A stretch of 64,000 nucleotides of DNA from contig NZ_VOSC01000025.1 in assembly GCF_007997385.1 (NCBI RefSeq), positions 292 to 64,291 on the forward strand. The letters are read 5' to 3'. The DNA comes from Seonamhaeicola algicola. Its GTDB lineage: Bacteria; Bacteroidota; Bacteroidia; Flavobacteriales; Flavobacteriaceae. Under the pieces are notes generated by a model, which ran no database searches, had not been told where the DNA came from, and worked only from the letters and a program-made list of their open reading frames with translations. Of this stretch, positions 24,258-35,361 are shown piece after piece (within the stretch, counting starts at the first letter, position 1; the number at the start of each line of letters is the position of its first letter). The position numbers and the translations under genes are program-made.

Positions 24258-25807
24258 TGTTTACTGAAAAAGATATTAAGCAAATACACAGCAAAGGCAT
24301 AACTATAGACCAAGTTAATAATCAAATAGAGCGTTTAAAAAACGGTATGTCTTATTCTAAATTGTTGGCTGCAGCTACAATAAATAAAGGCATAGAAAGT
24401 TTTACTGATGCTGAAGCTACAGAATATATTAAGCTATACGAAAAACAAAAAGATAACTTATCTATTGTTAAGTTTGTACCTGCCTCAGGAGCGGCAACAA
24501 GAATGTTTAAATTTTTGTTTCAGTTTTTAAAAAGTTTCAACCCCAAAAAGGAAACGTTAAAAGCATATATTCAATCACAAAATAACAGTTTAGTAAGCAC
24601 ATTTTTTTCAAATTTACAGGCGTTTCCGTTTTATAATGATGTTATAAAAAAAATAGAAAAAACAACCTTAAATTATAATGAACTACCCGAAGATGAACAG
24701 CGTGTTGTTTTTGTAAAAACCATGTTAGATGAAGATGCTTTAAACTACAGTTTTTACCCAAAAGGATTGTTACCATTTCATAAATACGAAAACGAATATG
24801 TTTCGGCATTTACTGAACATTTATTGGAATCAACAATATACGCATCATCAAATAAAAAAGCACACCTTCATTTTACAGTTTCAGAAAAACATCATAATTT
24901 TTTTGAAACCGAATTTGATAAGGTAAACAAACAATTAACCAATAAAACAGGTGTTGATTTTCATGTAAGTTATTCGTACCAAAAACAAGAAACCGAAACA
25001 GTAGCTTTAAAATCAAACAACAAAGTTTATAGAAACGAAGATGAGTCAATTCTATTTAGGCCAGCAGGCCATGGTGCACTTTTAGAGAATTTAGATGCTT
25101 TGAATTACGATTTCATTTTTATTAAAAATATAGATAACATAACAGTTGCTAGTAAAAATATTGCCATTTCAGAATACAAAAAACTTTTAGCTGGAGTTTT
25201 GCTTAGCATACAAGAAAAAGTGTTTGAGTTTTTAAATAAATTAGACACTGATACTTGTAATGAAGAAGACCTTAAAATAATGGCGCTTTTTTTAATTCAT
25301 AGGTTAAACGTTGTGGTAACTAAACAGTTTGATGCACTTTCATTACAAGAGAAAAAAGCCTATTTAAAGGAAAAATTAAACAGACCAATGCGTGTTTGTG
25401 GTATGGTTAAAAACGAAGGGCAACCTGGTGGCGGCCCCTTTTGGGTTAAAGATTCTAATAGCAATGTGTCATTACAAATAGTAGAGTTTGCTCAAATAAA
25501 TTTTAGTAGTAAAGAGCAACAAAGTATTGTTTATAAAGCAACACATTTTAATCCAACAGATTTAGTGTGTGCTGTTAAAAATTATAAAGGTGAAAAATTT
25601 AATTTAAAAGATTTTGTAGATTACAATGCAGCTTTCATTACAATGAAAACACAAAATGGTACAGATATTAAAGCGCTAGAATTACCAGGATTATGGAATG
25701 GTAGTATGGCAGACTGGATTACCGTTTTTGTTGAAGTGCCTTTAGATACCTTTAACCCTGTAAAAACAGTAAACGATTTACTAAAACCAGCACACCAAAC
25801 TAATTAA
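24257..25807 (+). CDS. DUF4301 protein
   Basis: 516 residues, cytoplasmic. Recognised as DUF4301 from the opening MFTEKDIKQIHSKGI, FVPASGAATRMFKFL (about 75) and the later RPAGHGALLENL and VCGMVKNEGQPGGGPFW (about 380). Several of these glycine-rich loops recall nucleotidyltransferase-like sugar enzymes, but no reaction is established. It is joined to its neighbours by two TAATG overlaps, so it is translated from the same transcript as the PnuC-kinase genes. Confidence 0.85.
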   Translation: MFTEKDIKQIHSKGITIDQVNNQIERLKNGMSYSKLLAAATINKGIESFTDAEATEYIKLYEKQKDNLSIVKFVPASGAATRMFKFLFQFLKSFNPKKETLKAYIQSQNNSLVSTFFSNLQAFPFYNDVIKKIEKTTLNYNELPEDEQRVVFVKTMLDEDALNYSFYPKGLLPFHKYENEYVSAFTEHLLESTIYASSNKKAHLHFTVSEKHHNFFETEFDKVNKQLTNKTGVDFHVSYSYQKQETETVALKSNNKVYRNEDESILFRPAGHGALLENLDALNYDFIFIKNIDNITVASKNIAISEYKKLLAGVLLSIQEKVFEFLNKLDTDTCNEEDLKIMALFLIHRLNVVVTKQFDALSLQEKKAYLKEKLNRPMRVCGMVKNEGQPGGGPFWVKDSNSNVSLQIVEFAQINFSSKEQQSIVYKATHFNPTDLVCAVKNYKGEKFNLKDFVDYNAAFITMKTQNGTDIKALELPGLWNGSMADWITVFVEVPLDTFNPVKTVNDLLKPAHQTN

Positions 25808-26214
25808 TGTTTAACCAAACTAATTTAATAAACGAACTTAATTTTAAAGCCGTTAGAAGCTCAGGTAGTGGTGGGCAACATGTAAATAAAGTAGCTACAA
25901 AAATTGAGCTTAGTTTTAATGTATCTGAATCAAACGTATTAACCCAAGAGCAAAAGCAACGCATATATTTAAAATTAAAACACAAACTAACAAATAATGG
26001 AGTTTTAATATTACAATGCGCTGATACCCGAAGCCAATTTAAAAATAAAGAATTGGCAATTCGTAGGTTTTTACAGTTAATAAAAACTGCACTTGCTAAA
26101 CCAAAAAAACGTATTGCAACCAAAGTACCCAAAGCTGTTGTAAAAAAACGGTTAGATAATAAAAAGAAACACGCTTTTAAAAAAGCCAATAGGCAAAAAC
26201 CTAATTTAGATTAA
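25807..26214 (+). CDS. arfB: ArfB/ICT1-type peptidyl-tRNA hydrolase
   Basis: 135 residues. It contains the release-factor GGQ loop in RSSGSGGQHVNKVATKIEL (about 17-35) and a basic C-terminal tail (KKKHAFKKANRQKPN), the arrangement of ArfB. Such proteins release stalled ribosomes lacking a stop codon. It lacks the stop-codon recognition domains of RF1/RF2. It is the last gene of the run starting at 22851. Confidence 0.92.
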   Translation: MFNQTNLINELNFKAVRSSGSGGQHVNKVATKIELSFNVSESNVLTQEQKQRIYLKLKHKLTNNGVLILQCADTRSQFKNKELAIRRFLQLIKTALAKPKKRIATKVPKAVVKKRLDNKKKHAFKKANRQKPNLD

Positions 26215-26255
26215 AAAACTATTATCAAAATAGCCAATAATTAGTATTTGGTTAG

Positions 26256-26263
26256 TACATTTG
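26256..26263 (+). promoter_or_regulatory. -7 box (TACATTTG) of the thiamine receptor transcript
   Basis: TACATTTG matches TAnnTTTG and sits 16 bases before the conserved riboswitch core, so transcription would start just before the aptamer. Confidence 0.6.
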
Positions 26264-26271
26264 CAGCGTTC

Positions 26272-26400
26272 TCAAAAAGGGGTGCTATATCCAGTTTAGT
26301 TATAGTTTTAAGTACAAAGAAAAACTATTAATTGCAACAGGAAACAGGCTGAGATCATACCCAATGAACCTAGAACAGGTAATGCTGTTTAGGGATTTCA
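26272..26400 (+). promoter_or_regulatory. TPP riboswitch (THI element) 1
   Basis: The conserved blocks appear in order: GGGGTGCT (26279-26286), a variable arm, CAGGCTGAGATCATACCC (26345-26362), GAACCTAGAACAGGTAATGCTG (split over 26366-26387), and AGGGA (26391-26395). This is the TPP aptamer, which senses thiamine diphosphate and lowers expression when it is abundant. It precedes the TonB-dependent receptor at 26545 by about 145 bases. Confidence 0.93.
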
Positions 26401-26427
26401 TGTTATTGTGAATTGCGTTAGCACAAC

Positions 26428-26515
26428 AGGTAATTTTAGAATATGATTACTTTGTAAAAAACGTATCACATAACATAATAATTTAATACAAACTGAAGAA
26501 TAATTACCTCTTTTT
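26428..26515 (+). promoter_or_regulatory. Candidate expression platform of riboswitch 1
   Basis: AGGTAATT (26428-26435) pairs with AATTACCT (26502-26509), which is followed by CTTTTTATT. The same AGGTAAT sequence occurs inside the aptamer (26377-26383), so ATTACCT could pair with either copy. This gives a plausible switch between two structures. The long loop and AT-rich stem make it tentative. Confidence 0.35.
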
Positions 26516-26544
26516 ATTCGATTATAACGTTTTATGTAATCGAT

Positions 26545-28788
26545 ATGAAAAACTTATTTCTTTTATTAGCATTAATATGCTTTACAACAGTTAATGCGCA
26601 ACAAAACAACAAAATAACAGATTCAACTTCAACCCAAAAACTAGACGAGGTTTTAGTAAAAGCAGTACGTGTTGATGCCGATTCGCCAATTACACATTCA
26701 AATGTAAGTAAAGAAGAAATTGCAAAGCGTAATTTAGGGCAAGACATACCAGTTTTACTAAACTATTTACCATCAGTAGTTACAACCAGTGATGCTGGTG
26801 CAGGTATTGGTTATACGGGTATTAGGGTGCGTGGTGTAAGCGGTAGTTCTACCAATGTAACCATTAATGGTATTCCGTATAATGATGCTGAAAGTTTAGG
26901 AACTTTTTGGGTAAATTTGCAAGACTTTTCATCATCTGTAGAAAGTTTACAAGTACAACGTGGTGTAGGTACTTCAACAAATGGAGCTGGTGCTTTTGGG
27001 GCTAGCGTAAATATATTAACCGATGCCGTTTCCAATGAAACTCAAGGCGAAACATCGCATAGTTTTGGTAGTTACAACACAAGACGCCATAATGTTAAAT
27101 TTAGTACAGGGTTGCTAAACAACCATTTTGAATTAGCAGGTAGATTATCTCAAATAAAATCAGATGGTTATATTGATAGAGCTGCATCAAACCTAAAAAG
27201 TTATTTTGTGCAAGGTAGTTATGTAAATAACGGAACGTTACTTAAGGCGGTAGTATTTGGTGGTCATGAAATTACGTATCAATCTTGGTACGGTTTTAAT
27301 CCAGTTGATGTGGCTGCTGTAGGTGCAAATCCAGATATTAATAATAACAGGCGCTATAATATTAGTGGTATTCAGTTAGATGAAAATGGCGTTTTTGAAG
27401 GGTTTTATGATAATCAAGTAGATGATTACAAACAAGATCATTACCAATTACATTGGAATCAACGTTGGAATAACAATTGGTCTACAAACTTAGGTTTGAA
27501 TTATACAGACGGCCGAGGGTTTTTTGAAGAATTTGTTGATGATTACTACTACTCAAATGTGTTTTTTGCAAACGATGCTAGTTTCAGTTTTTTAGGAAAA
27601 GATCCTATAACGGTAAACGGAAATGAAGTAAACTCTCAAGATTATGTGCGTAGAAGATGGTTAGATAACAATTTTTATGTGCTAAATACCAGCGTAAATT
27701 ATAAAAATGAAAAGGTAAACATTATTACAGGCTTGTCTTATAGTACGTATCATGGCGATCATTTTGGAGAGTTAATTTGGGAACAATATGCAAATACTAA
27801 TAATTTTGGAGATCGGTATTATGAAGGTGATGGTGATAAATATGATTTCAACGCATTCTCAAAATTAACCTACAGGTTTAATGATAATTTAAGTCTTTAT
27901 GCCGATGTTCAGTACAGAAGCGTTAACTACGATACCAGTGGTGTTAATTCAGATTTAGAGGTGTTTAAAATAGATGAAACTTTTAACTTTTTTAATCCTA
28001 AATTAGGTTTCAATTATAGTTTAAATACAAAAAGTGATTTATATTTTTCTTATGCAAGAGCAAATAGAGAACCAAGTAGAAGTGATTTTGAAAACAACCC
28101 AGAAGTTAAACCTGAAGAGTTAAATGATTTTGAATTAGGTTGGCGTTATAAAAATAAAAATATAGCATTTAATGCAAACGCTTACTATATGGCATATAAT
28201 GAACAGTTGGTGGCAACAGGTGCGTTAGATAATTCTGGAGCTCAAATAAGAGCAAACACAGGTAAAAGTTATAGGGTTGGTTTAGAGGTTGAAGCCAAAA
28301 TAGTATTAAATAATTTAACATTACAGCCCAACTTTACAATAAGCTCAAATAAAAACCAAGAAACATTTTTTAAACGCGATGGTGTTTTACAAAACCTAGG
28401 TGAAACTAATATTGCCTTTTCGCCAGATGTTGTAGTTGGTAATGCTTTAACGTATAGTTTTATGCCTAATTTTCAAGCTACATTGTTAAGTAAATTTGTG
28501 GGTGAGCAATATATGGGTAATATAGATTCTGAATTTTCTAAGCTAGATAGTTATTTTGTAAACGATTTAAATGTTGTTTACGAAATTGAAACAAAATCTA
28601 TTTTTAAATCTATTATCCTAACAGGGTTGGTAAATAATATTTTTGGTGAAAAATATATTTCAAATGGGTTTTTCTTCACATTTGATGATGATTGGTCTGT
28701 ACCTGGTGAAGTTTCTACAATAGAAGGAGCTGGTTACTACCCACAAGCAACCACTAACTTTTTATTGGGTGTAACTTTAAAGTTTTAA
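26545..28788 (+). CDS. TonB-dependent receptor under TPP riboswitch control (thiamine uptake)
   Basis: 747 residues. Signal peptide MKNLFLLLALICFTTVNA, then a TonB-box-like start (KLDEVLVKAVRVDADSPI) and a plug (about 45-165, with LPSVVTTSDAGAGIGYTGIR), then a barrel ending in an aromatic C-terminus (FLLGVTLKF). There is no N-terminal carboxypeptidase-like domain. The riboswitch in its leader shows the ligand is thiamine or a derivative. It probably hands thiamine to the PnuC transporter encoded upstream. A terminator closes the single-gene transcript. Confidence 0.93.
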   Translation: MKNLFLLLALICFTTVNAQQNNKITDSTSTQKLDEVLVKAVRVDADSPITHSNVSKEEIAKRNLGQDIPVLLNYLPSVVTTSDAGAGIGYTGIRVRGVSGSSTNVTINGIPYNDAESLGTFWVNLQDFSSSVESLQVQRGVGTSTNGAGAFGASVNILTDAVSNETQGETSHSFGSYNTRRHNVKFSTGLLNNHFELAGRLSQIKSDGYIDRAASNLKSYFVQGSYVNNGTLLKAVVFGGHEITYQSWYGFNPVDVAAVGANPDINNNRRYNISGIQLDENGVFEGFYDNQVDDYKQDHYQLHWNQRWNNNWSTNLGLNYTDGRGFFEEFVDDYYYSNVFFANDASFSFLGKDPITVNGNEVNSQDYVRRRWLDNNFYVLNTSVNYKNEKVNIITGLSYSTYHGDHFGELIWEQYANTNNFGDRYYEGDGDKYDFNAFSKLTYRFNDNLSLYADVQYRSVNYDTSGVNSDLEVFKIDETFNFFNPKLGFNYSLNTKSDLYFSYARANREPSRSDFENNPEVKPEELNDFELGWRYKNKNIAFNANAYYMAYNEQLVATGALDNSGAQIRANTGKSYRVGLEVEAKIVLNNLTLQPNFTISSNKNQETFFKRDGVLQNLGETNIAFSPDVVVGNALTYSFMPNFQATLLSKFVGEQYMGNIDSEFSKLDSYFVNDLNVVYEIETKSIFKSIILTGLVNNIFGEKYISNGFFFTFDDDWSVPGEVSTIEGAGYYPQATTNFLLGVTLKF

Positions 28789-28848
28789 AATAGGTTTAAA
28801 TTATTTGCGCTAAAGCAATAATTACAATATAAGTGTTAAATAAAGAAG

Positions 28849-28876
28849 AGCATCTCATTACAGAGGTGCTTTTTTC
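28849..28876 (+). terminator. Terminator after the thiamine receptor gene
   Basis: AGCATCTC pairs with GAGGTGCT (one G-U pair), 6-base loop, followed by TTTTTT. It separates the receptor from the thi biosynthesis operon. Confidence 0.8.
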
Positions 28877-28896
28877 ATTTTAAATAAAATTAGTAG

Positions 28897-28904
28897 TATC
28901 TTTG
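28897..28904 (+). promoter_or_regulatory. -7 box (TATCTTTG) of the thi operon
   Basis: TATCTTTG matches TAnnTTTG and lies 9 bases before the P1 stem of riboswitch 2. It would start the operon transcript at the aptamer. Confidence 0.6.
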
Positions 28905-28913
28905 TTAATGATA

Positions 28914-29015
28914 AACTTTAGGGGTGTTTCTTTAAAATTGATAATGTCAATTTTTTCCTGAAACTGAGATTTACCCTTTGAACCTGATGAAGTTAGTACT
29001 TACGTAGGGAAAAGT
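28914..29015 (+). promoter_or_regulatory. TPP riboswitch (THI element) 2
   Basis: Conserved blocks: GGGGTGTT (28921-28928), CTGAGATTTACCC (28965-28977), TTGAACCTGAT (28978-28988), GTTAGTACTTACGTAGGGA (28992-29010). P1 can form from ACTTT (28915-28919) and AAAGT (29010-29014). It controls the thiS-to-thiF operon starting at 29114. The following 29016-29113 shows no clear terminator. Confidence 0.94.
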
Positions 29016-29113
29016 GAATGTTTTATTGTAAATAATACATGGGTTTTTTTAAAACCTGCACTTCGTAAAAACGGGGCGTTCTACCTAAAGTTGTCATTTT
29101 AAAGCATGTGTAA

Positions 29114-29317
29114 ATGATAACAATAACAGTAAACAACAAACCCCAAAGCGCACCTAAAAACATTTCATTACAACAGTTTTTAACAAACACGGTATCATCA
29201 ACCCAAGGCATTGCTGTAGCTATTAACCAAGAAATAATTGCAAAAGCCAATTGGGAAAACAAAGTGCTTTTTAACGGCGATACTATTTTAATTATTCAAG
29301 CAACTCAAGGCGGATAA
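29114..29317 (+). CDS. thiS: Sulfur carrier protein ThiS
   Basis: 67 residues, beta-grasp fold, ending in the diglycine tail TQGG that ThiF adenylates and that carries sulfur as thiocarboxylate. The start MITITVNNKPQSAP and the stretch GIAVAINQEII are typical. First gene of the thi operon behind riboswitch 2, with its partners thiG, thiH and thiF further on. Confidence 0.95.
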   Translation: MITITVNNKPQSAPKNISLQQFLTNTVSSTQGIAVAINQEIIAKANWENKVLFNGDTILIIQATQGG

Positions 29318-29415
29318 AAACTAAAAGCTATTAGGTTTTATGTAGCCATTAGCTTCAATATTAATTTAAATAATTTAAACACCAAAGGCTAATTGCCAAC
29401 GGCTAAAAGCAATAA

Positions 29416-31281
<1,866 letters not shown>

Positions 31282-31294
31282 ATAATAATAAGGG

Positions 31295-31384
31295 AGTTCC
31301 CACGCTGAAAAAGCGTGGGCGGGCTTTCCGTTGCAATCTTTTGCAGAAAAAGCAAAAGGATTTCCACTACAATCCCTAACTCAA
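31295..31384. repeat. Extragenic hairpin repeat between thiC and the thiE-like gene
   Basis: CCCACGCT-GAAAA-AGCGTGGG (31299-31319) is followed by CGGGCTTTCCG, then a second hairpin CTTTTGC / GCAAAAG, then GGATTTCCACTACAATCCCT. This layout resembles a dispersed flavobacterial REP-type element. The first hairpin has no T-run, so it is unlikely to be a terminator. Confidence 0.6.
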
Positions 31385-31390
31385 TAAAAA

Positions 31391-32023
31391 ATGATAGTTT
31401 TAATAGCGCCAGAACATAACGTTACAAACGAAATTGATATACTTCAACAATTGTTTCAAAACGGGCTGCAGTATTTTCACCTTAGAAAACCTCATATGAA
31501 TTATGAGCAACATTGTAATTACTTAAATCAAATAGATTCAAAATATCACAATTGTATAGTAACGCATCGTTTTCATAAGCTATTAAAACAATTTAATTTA
31601 AAGGGTATTCATTTTCAAGAAGCCAAAAGGCATCAGGTTTTAAGCACAATGCCATCTTCAATAAATAGAAAACAATTTATTACGCAGTACGCTAAATTAT
31701 TAAACGTAACATCTAATTTGTTAGAAACAAAAACCATTAGTTCTTCGTTTCATGAACCTGAAGAACTAGAAAATTGTTCAGTTATTTTTAATTACCATTT
31801 GCTAAGCCCAGTGTTTTCATCTATTTCAAAAAAAGGCTATAGTGGTCGTGGTTTCAACGTTAATCACATAAATAAAAAAATAATAGGCATGGGTGGTGTT
31901 ACAGCTAATAACTTAACAGCATTTGATAAGCTTGGTTTTAAAGGTGTGGGCGTTTTGGGTGGTGTTTGGCAAAGTAATGCGCCGGTTGAGGTGTTTAAAA
32001 TCATGAAACGCCATTTTAGCTAA
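31391..32023 (+). CDS. Divergent ThiE/TenI-like protein
   Basis: 210 residues, TIM-barrel of the thiamine phosphate synthase/TenI superfamily. Matching segments are LQYFHLRKP (about 27, QLR in canonical ThiE), LKGIHFQE, LLSPVFSSISKKGYSGRGF (about 140) and IIGMGGVTANNL. The INDR-type active-site strand of ThiE is replaced by CIVTHRF, and the GLGP loop by HLLSPVF. A canonical thiE follows at 32817, so this copy may be a TenI-like aromatase, a specialised synthase or a regulator. It lies inside the riboswitch-controlled operon. Confidence 0.8.
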   Translation: MIVLIAPEHNVTNEIDILQQLFQNGLQYFHLRKPHMNYEQHCNYLNQIDSKYHNCIVTHRFHKLLKQFNLKGIHFQEAKRHQVLSTMPSSINRKQFITQYAKLLNVTSNLLETKTISSSFHEPEELENCSVIFNYHLLSPVFSSISKKGYSGRGFNVNHINKKIIGMGGVTANNLTAFDKLGFKGVGVLGGVWQSNAPVEVFKIMKRHFS

Positions 32024-32038
32024 TTTAAATACAATAAA

Positions 32039-32794
32039 ATGAAATCACATACATACATATTAACCATTGCAGGTCATGATCCGTCAGGTGGTGCAGGTTT
32101 AACTTCAGATGTTAAAACCTTTGAGGCGCATGGGTTATACGGTTTATCAGTATGTACAGCTATTACAATTCAAAATGATACCAATTTTAAAGAATGTATT
32201 TGGGTTGAAAAAGATTTAATTATTGCTCAAATAAAAACCTTGTTTGATAGGTTTACAATTAATGTAGTTAAAATAGGCATTGTTAAAAACTGGAAAACAC
32301 TAGCTGTTTTAATTGATGTGTTGCATGCCTTAAATGCCAACGTTAAAATAATTTTAGACCCTGTAATAAAAGCAACCGCGGGTTTCGATTTTCATACTAC
32401 CGAAAATCAAGATATTTTAAATACCATTTGGCAAAAATGCTACTTAATTACACCTAATTATGATGAAATACAAATGCTGTATCCAGATAAAAATATTGAA
32501 GATACCATAGCGCATATAGCAAGTAAAACCAATGTTTACTTAAAAGGCGGCCACCGAACCGATAAAAAAGGAACTGACGAGTTGTACCATAGTGGTATTG
32601 TTATGGTAAATATAGTACCACATGTAAAAACTGTTTACAATAAACATGGTAGTGGTTGTGTGCTATCATCAGCCTTAGCTTCTCAAATTTGTTTGGGTTT
32701 GCCATTAGATGAAGCAGCTGTTGCATCAAAAATATACATTGAGCGGTTTTTAAATTCCAGCCAATCACTTTTAGGTGTTCACAATAAAATTTAA
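32039..32794 (+). CDS. thiD: Hydroxymethylpyrimidine/phosphomethylpyrimidine kinase ThiD
   Basis: 251 residues. It phosphorylates HMP and HMP-phosphate with ATP to make the pyrimidine diphosphate used by ThiE. The N-terminal substrate loop is ILTIAGHDPSGGAGLTSDVK. The ribokinase-type catalytic loop is KHGSGCVLSSALAS (about 200), including the conserved cysteine of ThiD. Full length and intact. It starts 15 bases after the thiE-like gene. Confidence 0.95.
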   Translation: MKSHTYILTIAGHDPSGGAGLTSDVKTFEAHGLYGLSVCTAITIQNDTNFKECIWVEKDLIIAQIKTLFDRFTINVVKIGIVKNWKTLAVLIDVLHALNANVKIILDPVIKATAGFDFHTTENQDILNTIWQKCYLITPNYDEIQMLYPDKNIEDTIAHIASKTNVYLKGGHRTDKKGTDELYHSGIVMVNIVPHVKTVYNKHGSGCVLSSALASQICLGLPLDEAAVASKIYIERFLNSSQSLLGVHNKI

Positions 32795-32816
32795 TAAGAA
32801 TAATTAGCAAGCAAGA

Positions 32817-33461
32817 ATGATAAACAAACTCCATTATATTTCACAAGGAAACACCCCAAAAGCGCATTTAGAAAACATACAGAAAGCTTGCCAATACGGT
32901 GCAGAATTGGTGCAATTGCGTTTAAAGGATGTCTCTGAAAAAAAGATTTTAAAAACAGCCGAAGAAGCTAGAGATATTACCAGTCATTATCAAACACGAT
33001 TAATAATTAATGACCATTATAAAATAGCTGAAGCTGTAAATGCCGATGGTGTGCACTTAGGAAAAACAGATACCAACCCTAACATAGCCAGAAAAGCTTT
33101 AAAAAGTTGGCAAATTATTGGTGGTACTGCTAACACGCTTAATGATTGTCAACAACGTATTAACGAAAAAGTAGATTATATAGGCTTAGGGCCGTTTAGG
33201 TTTACTACCACAAAAAAACAGTTAAGTCCTATTTTGGGCACAAACGGTTATTTATCAATTATAGATGCTCTAAATGTTAATATGCCTATTATAGCTATTG
33301 GAGGTATAACTATAAATGATGTGCCTGAATTGTTAAAAACAGGCATTTATGGTATTGCAGTTTCAGGAGAAATAACACGCGATTTTAATAAAATAAAAGC
33401 GTTTCACACGCTGTTAAACGCTGGTAGTGCACAAGAGCAGCGCTACAGCTTTAAAAATTAA
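32817..33461 (+). CDS. thiE: Thiamine phosphate synthase ThiE
   Basis: 214 residues. It joins HMP diphosphate to the thiazole phosphate to form thiamine phosphate. Canonical motifs are present: ELVQLRLKD (about 30), [20 protein letters not shown] (about 63), [23 protein letters not shown] (about 122) and PIIAIGGIT. This is the complete enzyme of the two ThiE-like proteins in the operon. The thiG start codon follows its stop by four bases. Confidence 0.95.
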   Translation: MINKLHYISQGNTPKAHLENIQKACQYGAELVQLRLKDVSEKKILKTAEEARDITSHYQTRLIINDHYKIAEAVNADGVHLGKTDTNPNIARKALKSWQIIGGTANTLNDCQQRINEKVDYIGLGPFRFTTTKKQLSPILGTNGYLSIIDALNVNMPIIAIGGITINDVPELLKTGIYGIAVSGEITRDFNKIKAFHTLLNAGSAQEQRYSFKN

Positions 33462-33465
33462 AGCA

Positions 33466-34236
33466 ATGAACGATACATTAAAAATAGCCGATAAAGAATT
33501 TACATCAAGACTCTTTACAGGCACCGGTAAATTTAGTGCAAATAACGTAATGGCAGAAGCTATTTTGGCTTCAAAAAGTGAGTTAGTAACAGTGGCATTA
33601 AAACGTGTGGAAGCTCATAACCAAAATGATGAAATGTTACAAAGCATACAGCAGCCACATGTTAGTTTACTTCCAAATACATCGGGTGTAAGAGATGCTA
33701 AAGAAGCTGTTTTTGCAGCGCAATTAGCACGTGAAGCCTTAGAAACAAATTGGATTAAGTTAGAAATTCATCCAGATCCTAAATATTTATTGCCCGATCC
33801 TATTGAAACTTTAAAAGCAGCTGAAACACTTGTAAAACAGGGCTTTGTGGTTATGCCATATATTCATGCAGATCCGGTATTGTGTAAACGGTTAGAAGAA
33901 GTTGGCACGCAATGCGTTATGCCTTTAGGAGCGCCTATTGGCACAAATAAAGGTTTAAAAACTACAGAGTTTTTAGAAATTATTATAGAGCAAAGTAATG
34001 TACCTGTAGTTGTTGATGCTGGTATTGGCGCGCCATCGCATGCGGCATATGCTATGGAACTGGGTGCCGATGCTGTTTTGGTAAATACAGCTATAGCCGT
34101 ATCACAAAACCCCGTTGAAATGGCTGTTGCTTTTAAAATGGCTGTTGAAGCTGGCCGAATGGCTTACAATGCAAAATTAGCCAGTGTTAAACAACATGCC
34201 GAAGCTAGTAGCCCATTAACCTCATTTTTAAACTAA
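33466..34236 (+). CDS. thiG: Thiazole synthase ThiG
   Basis: 256 residues from ATG 33466; an upstream ATG at 33427 would overlap thiE and add residues unlike ThiG. The enzyme makes the thiazole ring from deoxyxylulose phosphate, dehydroglycine and ThiS thiocarboxylate. Motifs: [12 protein letters not shown] near the start, [11 protein letters not shown] with the Schiff-base lysine region, [29 protein letters not shown], and [18 protein letters not shown]. Full length. Confidence 0.96.
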   Translation: MNDTLKIADKEFTSRLFTGTGKFSANNVMAEAILASKSELVTVALKRVEAHNQNDEMLQSIQQPHVSLLPNTSGVRDAKEAVFAAQLAREALETNWIKLEIHPDPKYLLPDPIETLKAAETLVKQGFVVMPYIHADPVLCKRLEEVGTQCVMPLGAPIGTNKGLKTTEFLEIIIEQSNVPVVVDAGIGAPSHAAYAMELGADAVLVNTAIAVSQNPVEMAVAFKMAVEAGRMAYNAKLASVKQHAEASSPLTSFLN

Positions 34237-34245
34237 ATAGTAGTT

Positions 34246-35355
34246 ATGCAATCTTTTAAAAATGTATTTAATTCATATGCTTGGAATGATGTGTTGGCGA
34301 ATATTCATAACAAAACAGCAACCGAAGTAGAAATTGCTTTAACCAAACAAAAACGCAATTTAGAAGATTTTAAAGCCCTTTTATCGCCTGCTGCAGCACC
34401 GTATTTAGAGCAAATGGCAGTGCAAAGTAAGGCTATTACTAAAAAGCGTTTTGGCAACACTATTCAAATGTATATTCCTATGTACTTGTCTAATGAATGT
34501 CAAAATATATGTACCTATTGTGGTTTTAGTATGACTAATAAAATTCCGCGAAGAACGTTAACTGATGCCGAAATTTTAAAAGAAGTTGCCTTTATAAAAA
34601 GTAAAGGATATGACCATATTTTACTGGTTACCGGCGAAGCTAATAAAACCGTGGGTGTGCCTTACATTAAACATGCTATTGAGCTTATAAAAGATAAATT
34701 TTCAAACATTACAATTGAAGTACAACCACTAAACCAAAATGAATACGAAACTTTAATTGAGGCTGGTTTATACGCTGTTTTGGTATATCAAGAAACGTAT
34801 CATGAAGCCGAATATAAAAAACATCATCCCAAAGGGAAAAAATCTAACTTTAATTACCGTTTAGAAACACCCGATAGATTGGGGCGTGCAGGTGTTCACA
34901 AAATTGGTTTAGGGGCTTTATTTGGTTTAGAAGATTGGCGTGCCGATAGTTTCTTTACGGCGCTACACCTAAAATATTTGCAAAAAACCTATTGGAAAAC
35001 AAAGTACTCTATTTCGTTTCCGCGTTTGCGCCCACATAGTGGTGGTTTAGAACCTAAAGTTGAAATGACCGATAAAGATTTGGTGCAAACCATTTGTGCT
35101 TTTAGGTTGTTAGATGAAGATGTTGAATTATCTTTGTCTACCAGAGAAAGTGAAACATTTAGAAACCATATAGTGCATTTGGGTATTACATCGGTAAGTG
35201 CAGAAAGTAAAACAAACCCTGGTGGTTACACCGTAGATCCTCAAACTTTAGAACAGTTTGAAATATCTGATGAGCGCCCCACCGAAACCATTGCACAAAT
35301 GCTTAAAAAGCAAGGTTTAGAGCCCGTTTGGAAAGATTGGCAACATTTTAAATAG
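34246..35355 (+). CDS. thiH: 2-iminoacetate synthase ThiH
   Basis: 369 residues. A radical SAM enzyme that splits tyrosine to dehydroglycine for ThiG. The cluster motif C-x3-C-x2-C is in SNECQNICTYCGFSM (about 85-99). Further family segments are DHILLVTGEANKTVGV and VLVYQETYHEAEY. The presence of ThiH rather than ThiO fits a route that works without oxygen-dependent glycine oxidase. It starts 10 bases after thiG. Confidence 0.95.
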   Translation: MQSFKNVFNSYAWNDVLANIHNKTATEVEIALTKQKRNLEDFKALLSPAAAPYLEQMAVQSKAITKKRFGNTIQMYIPMYLSNECQNICTYCGFSMTNKIPRRTLTDAEILKEVAFIKSKGYDHILLVTGEANKTVGVPYIKHAIELIKDKFSNITIEVQPLNQNEYETLIEAGLYAVLVYQETYHEAEYKKHHPKGKKSNFNYRLETPDRLGRAGVHKIGLGALFGLEDWRADSFFTALHLKYLQKTYWKTKYSISFPRLRPHSGGLEPKVEMTDKDLVQTICAFRLLDEDVELSLSTRESETFRNHIVHLGITSVSAESKTNPGGYTVDPQTLEQFEISDERPTETIAQMLKKQGLEPVWKDWQHFK

Positions 35356-35361
35356 TAAAAA

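Noticed and set aside
31299-31319. Hairpin after thiC as a transcription terminator
   Set aside because: No T-run follows and the operon continues with closely spaced thi genes; a REP-type element explains it better.
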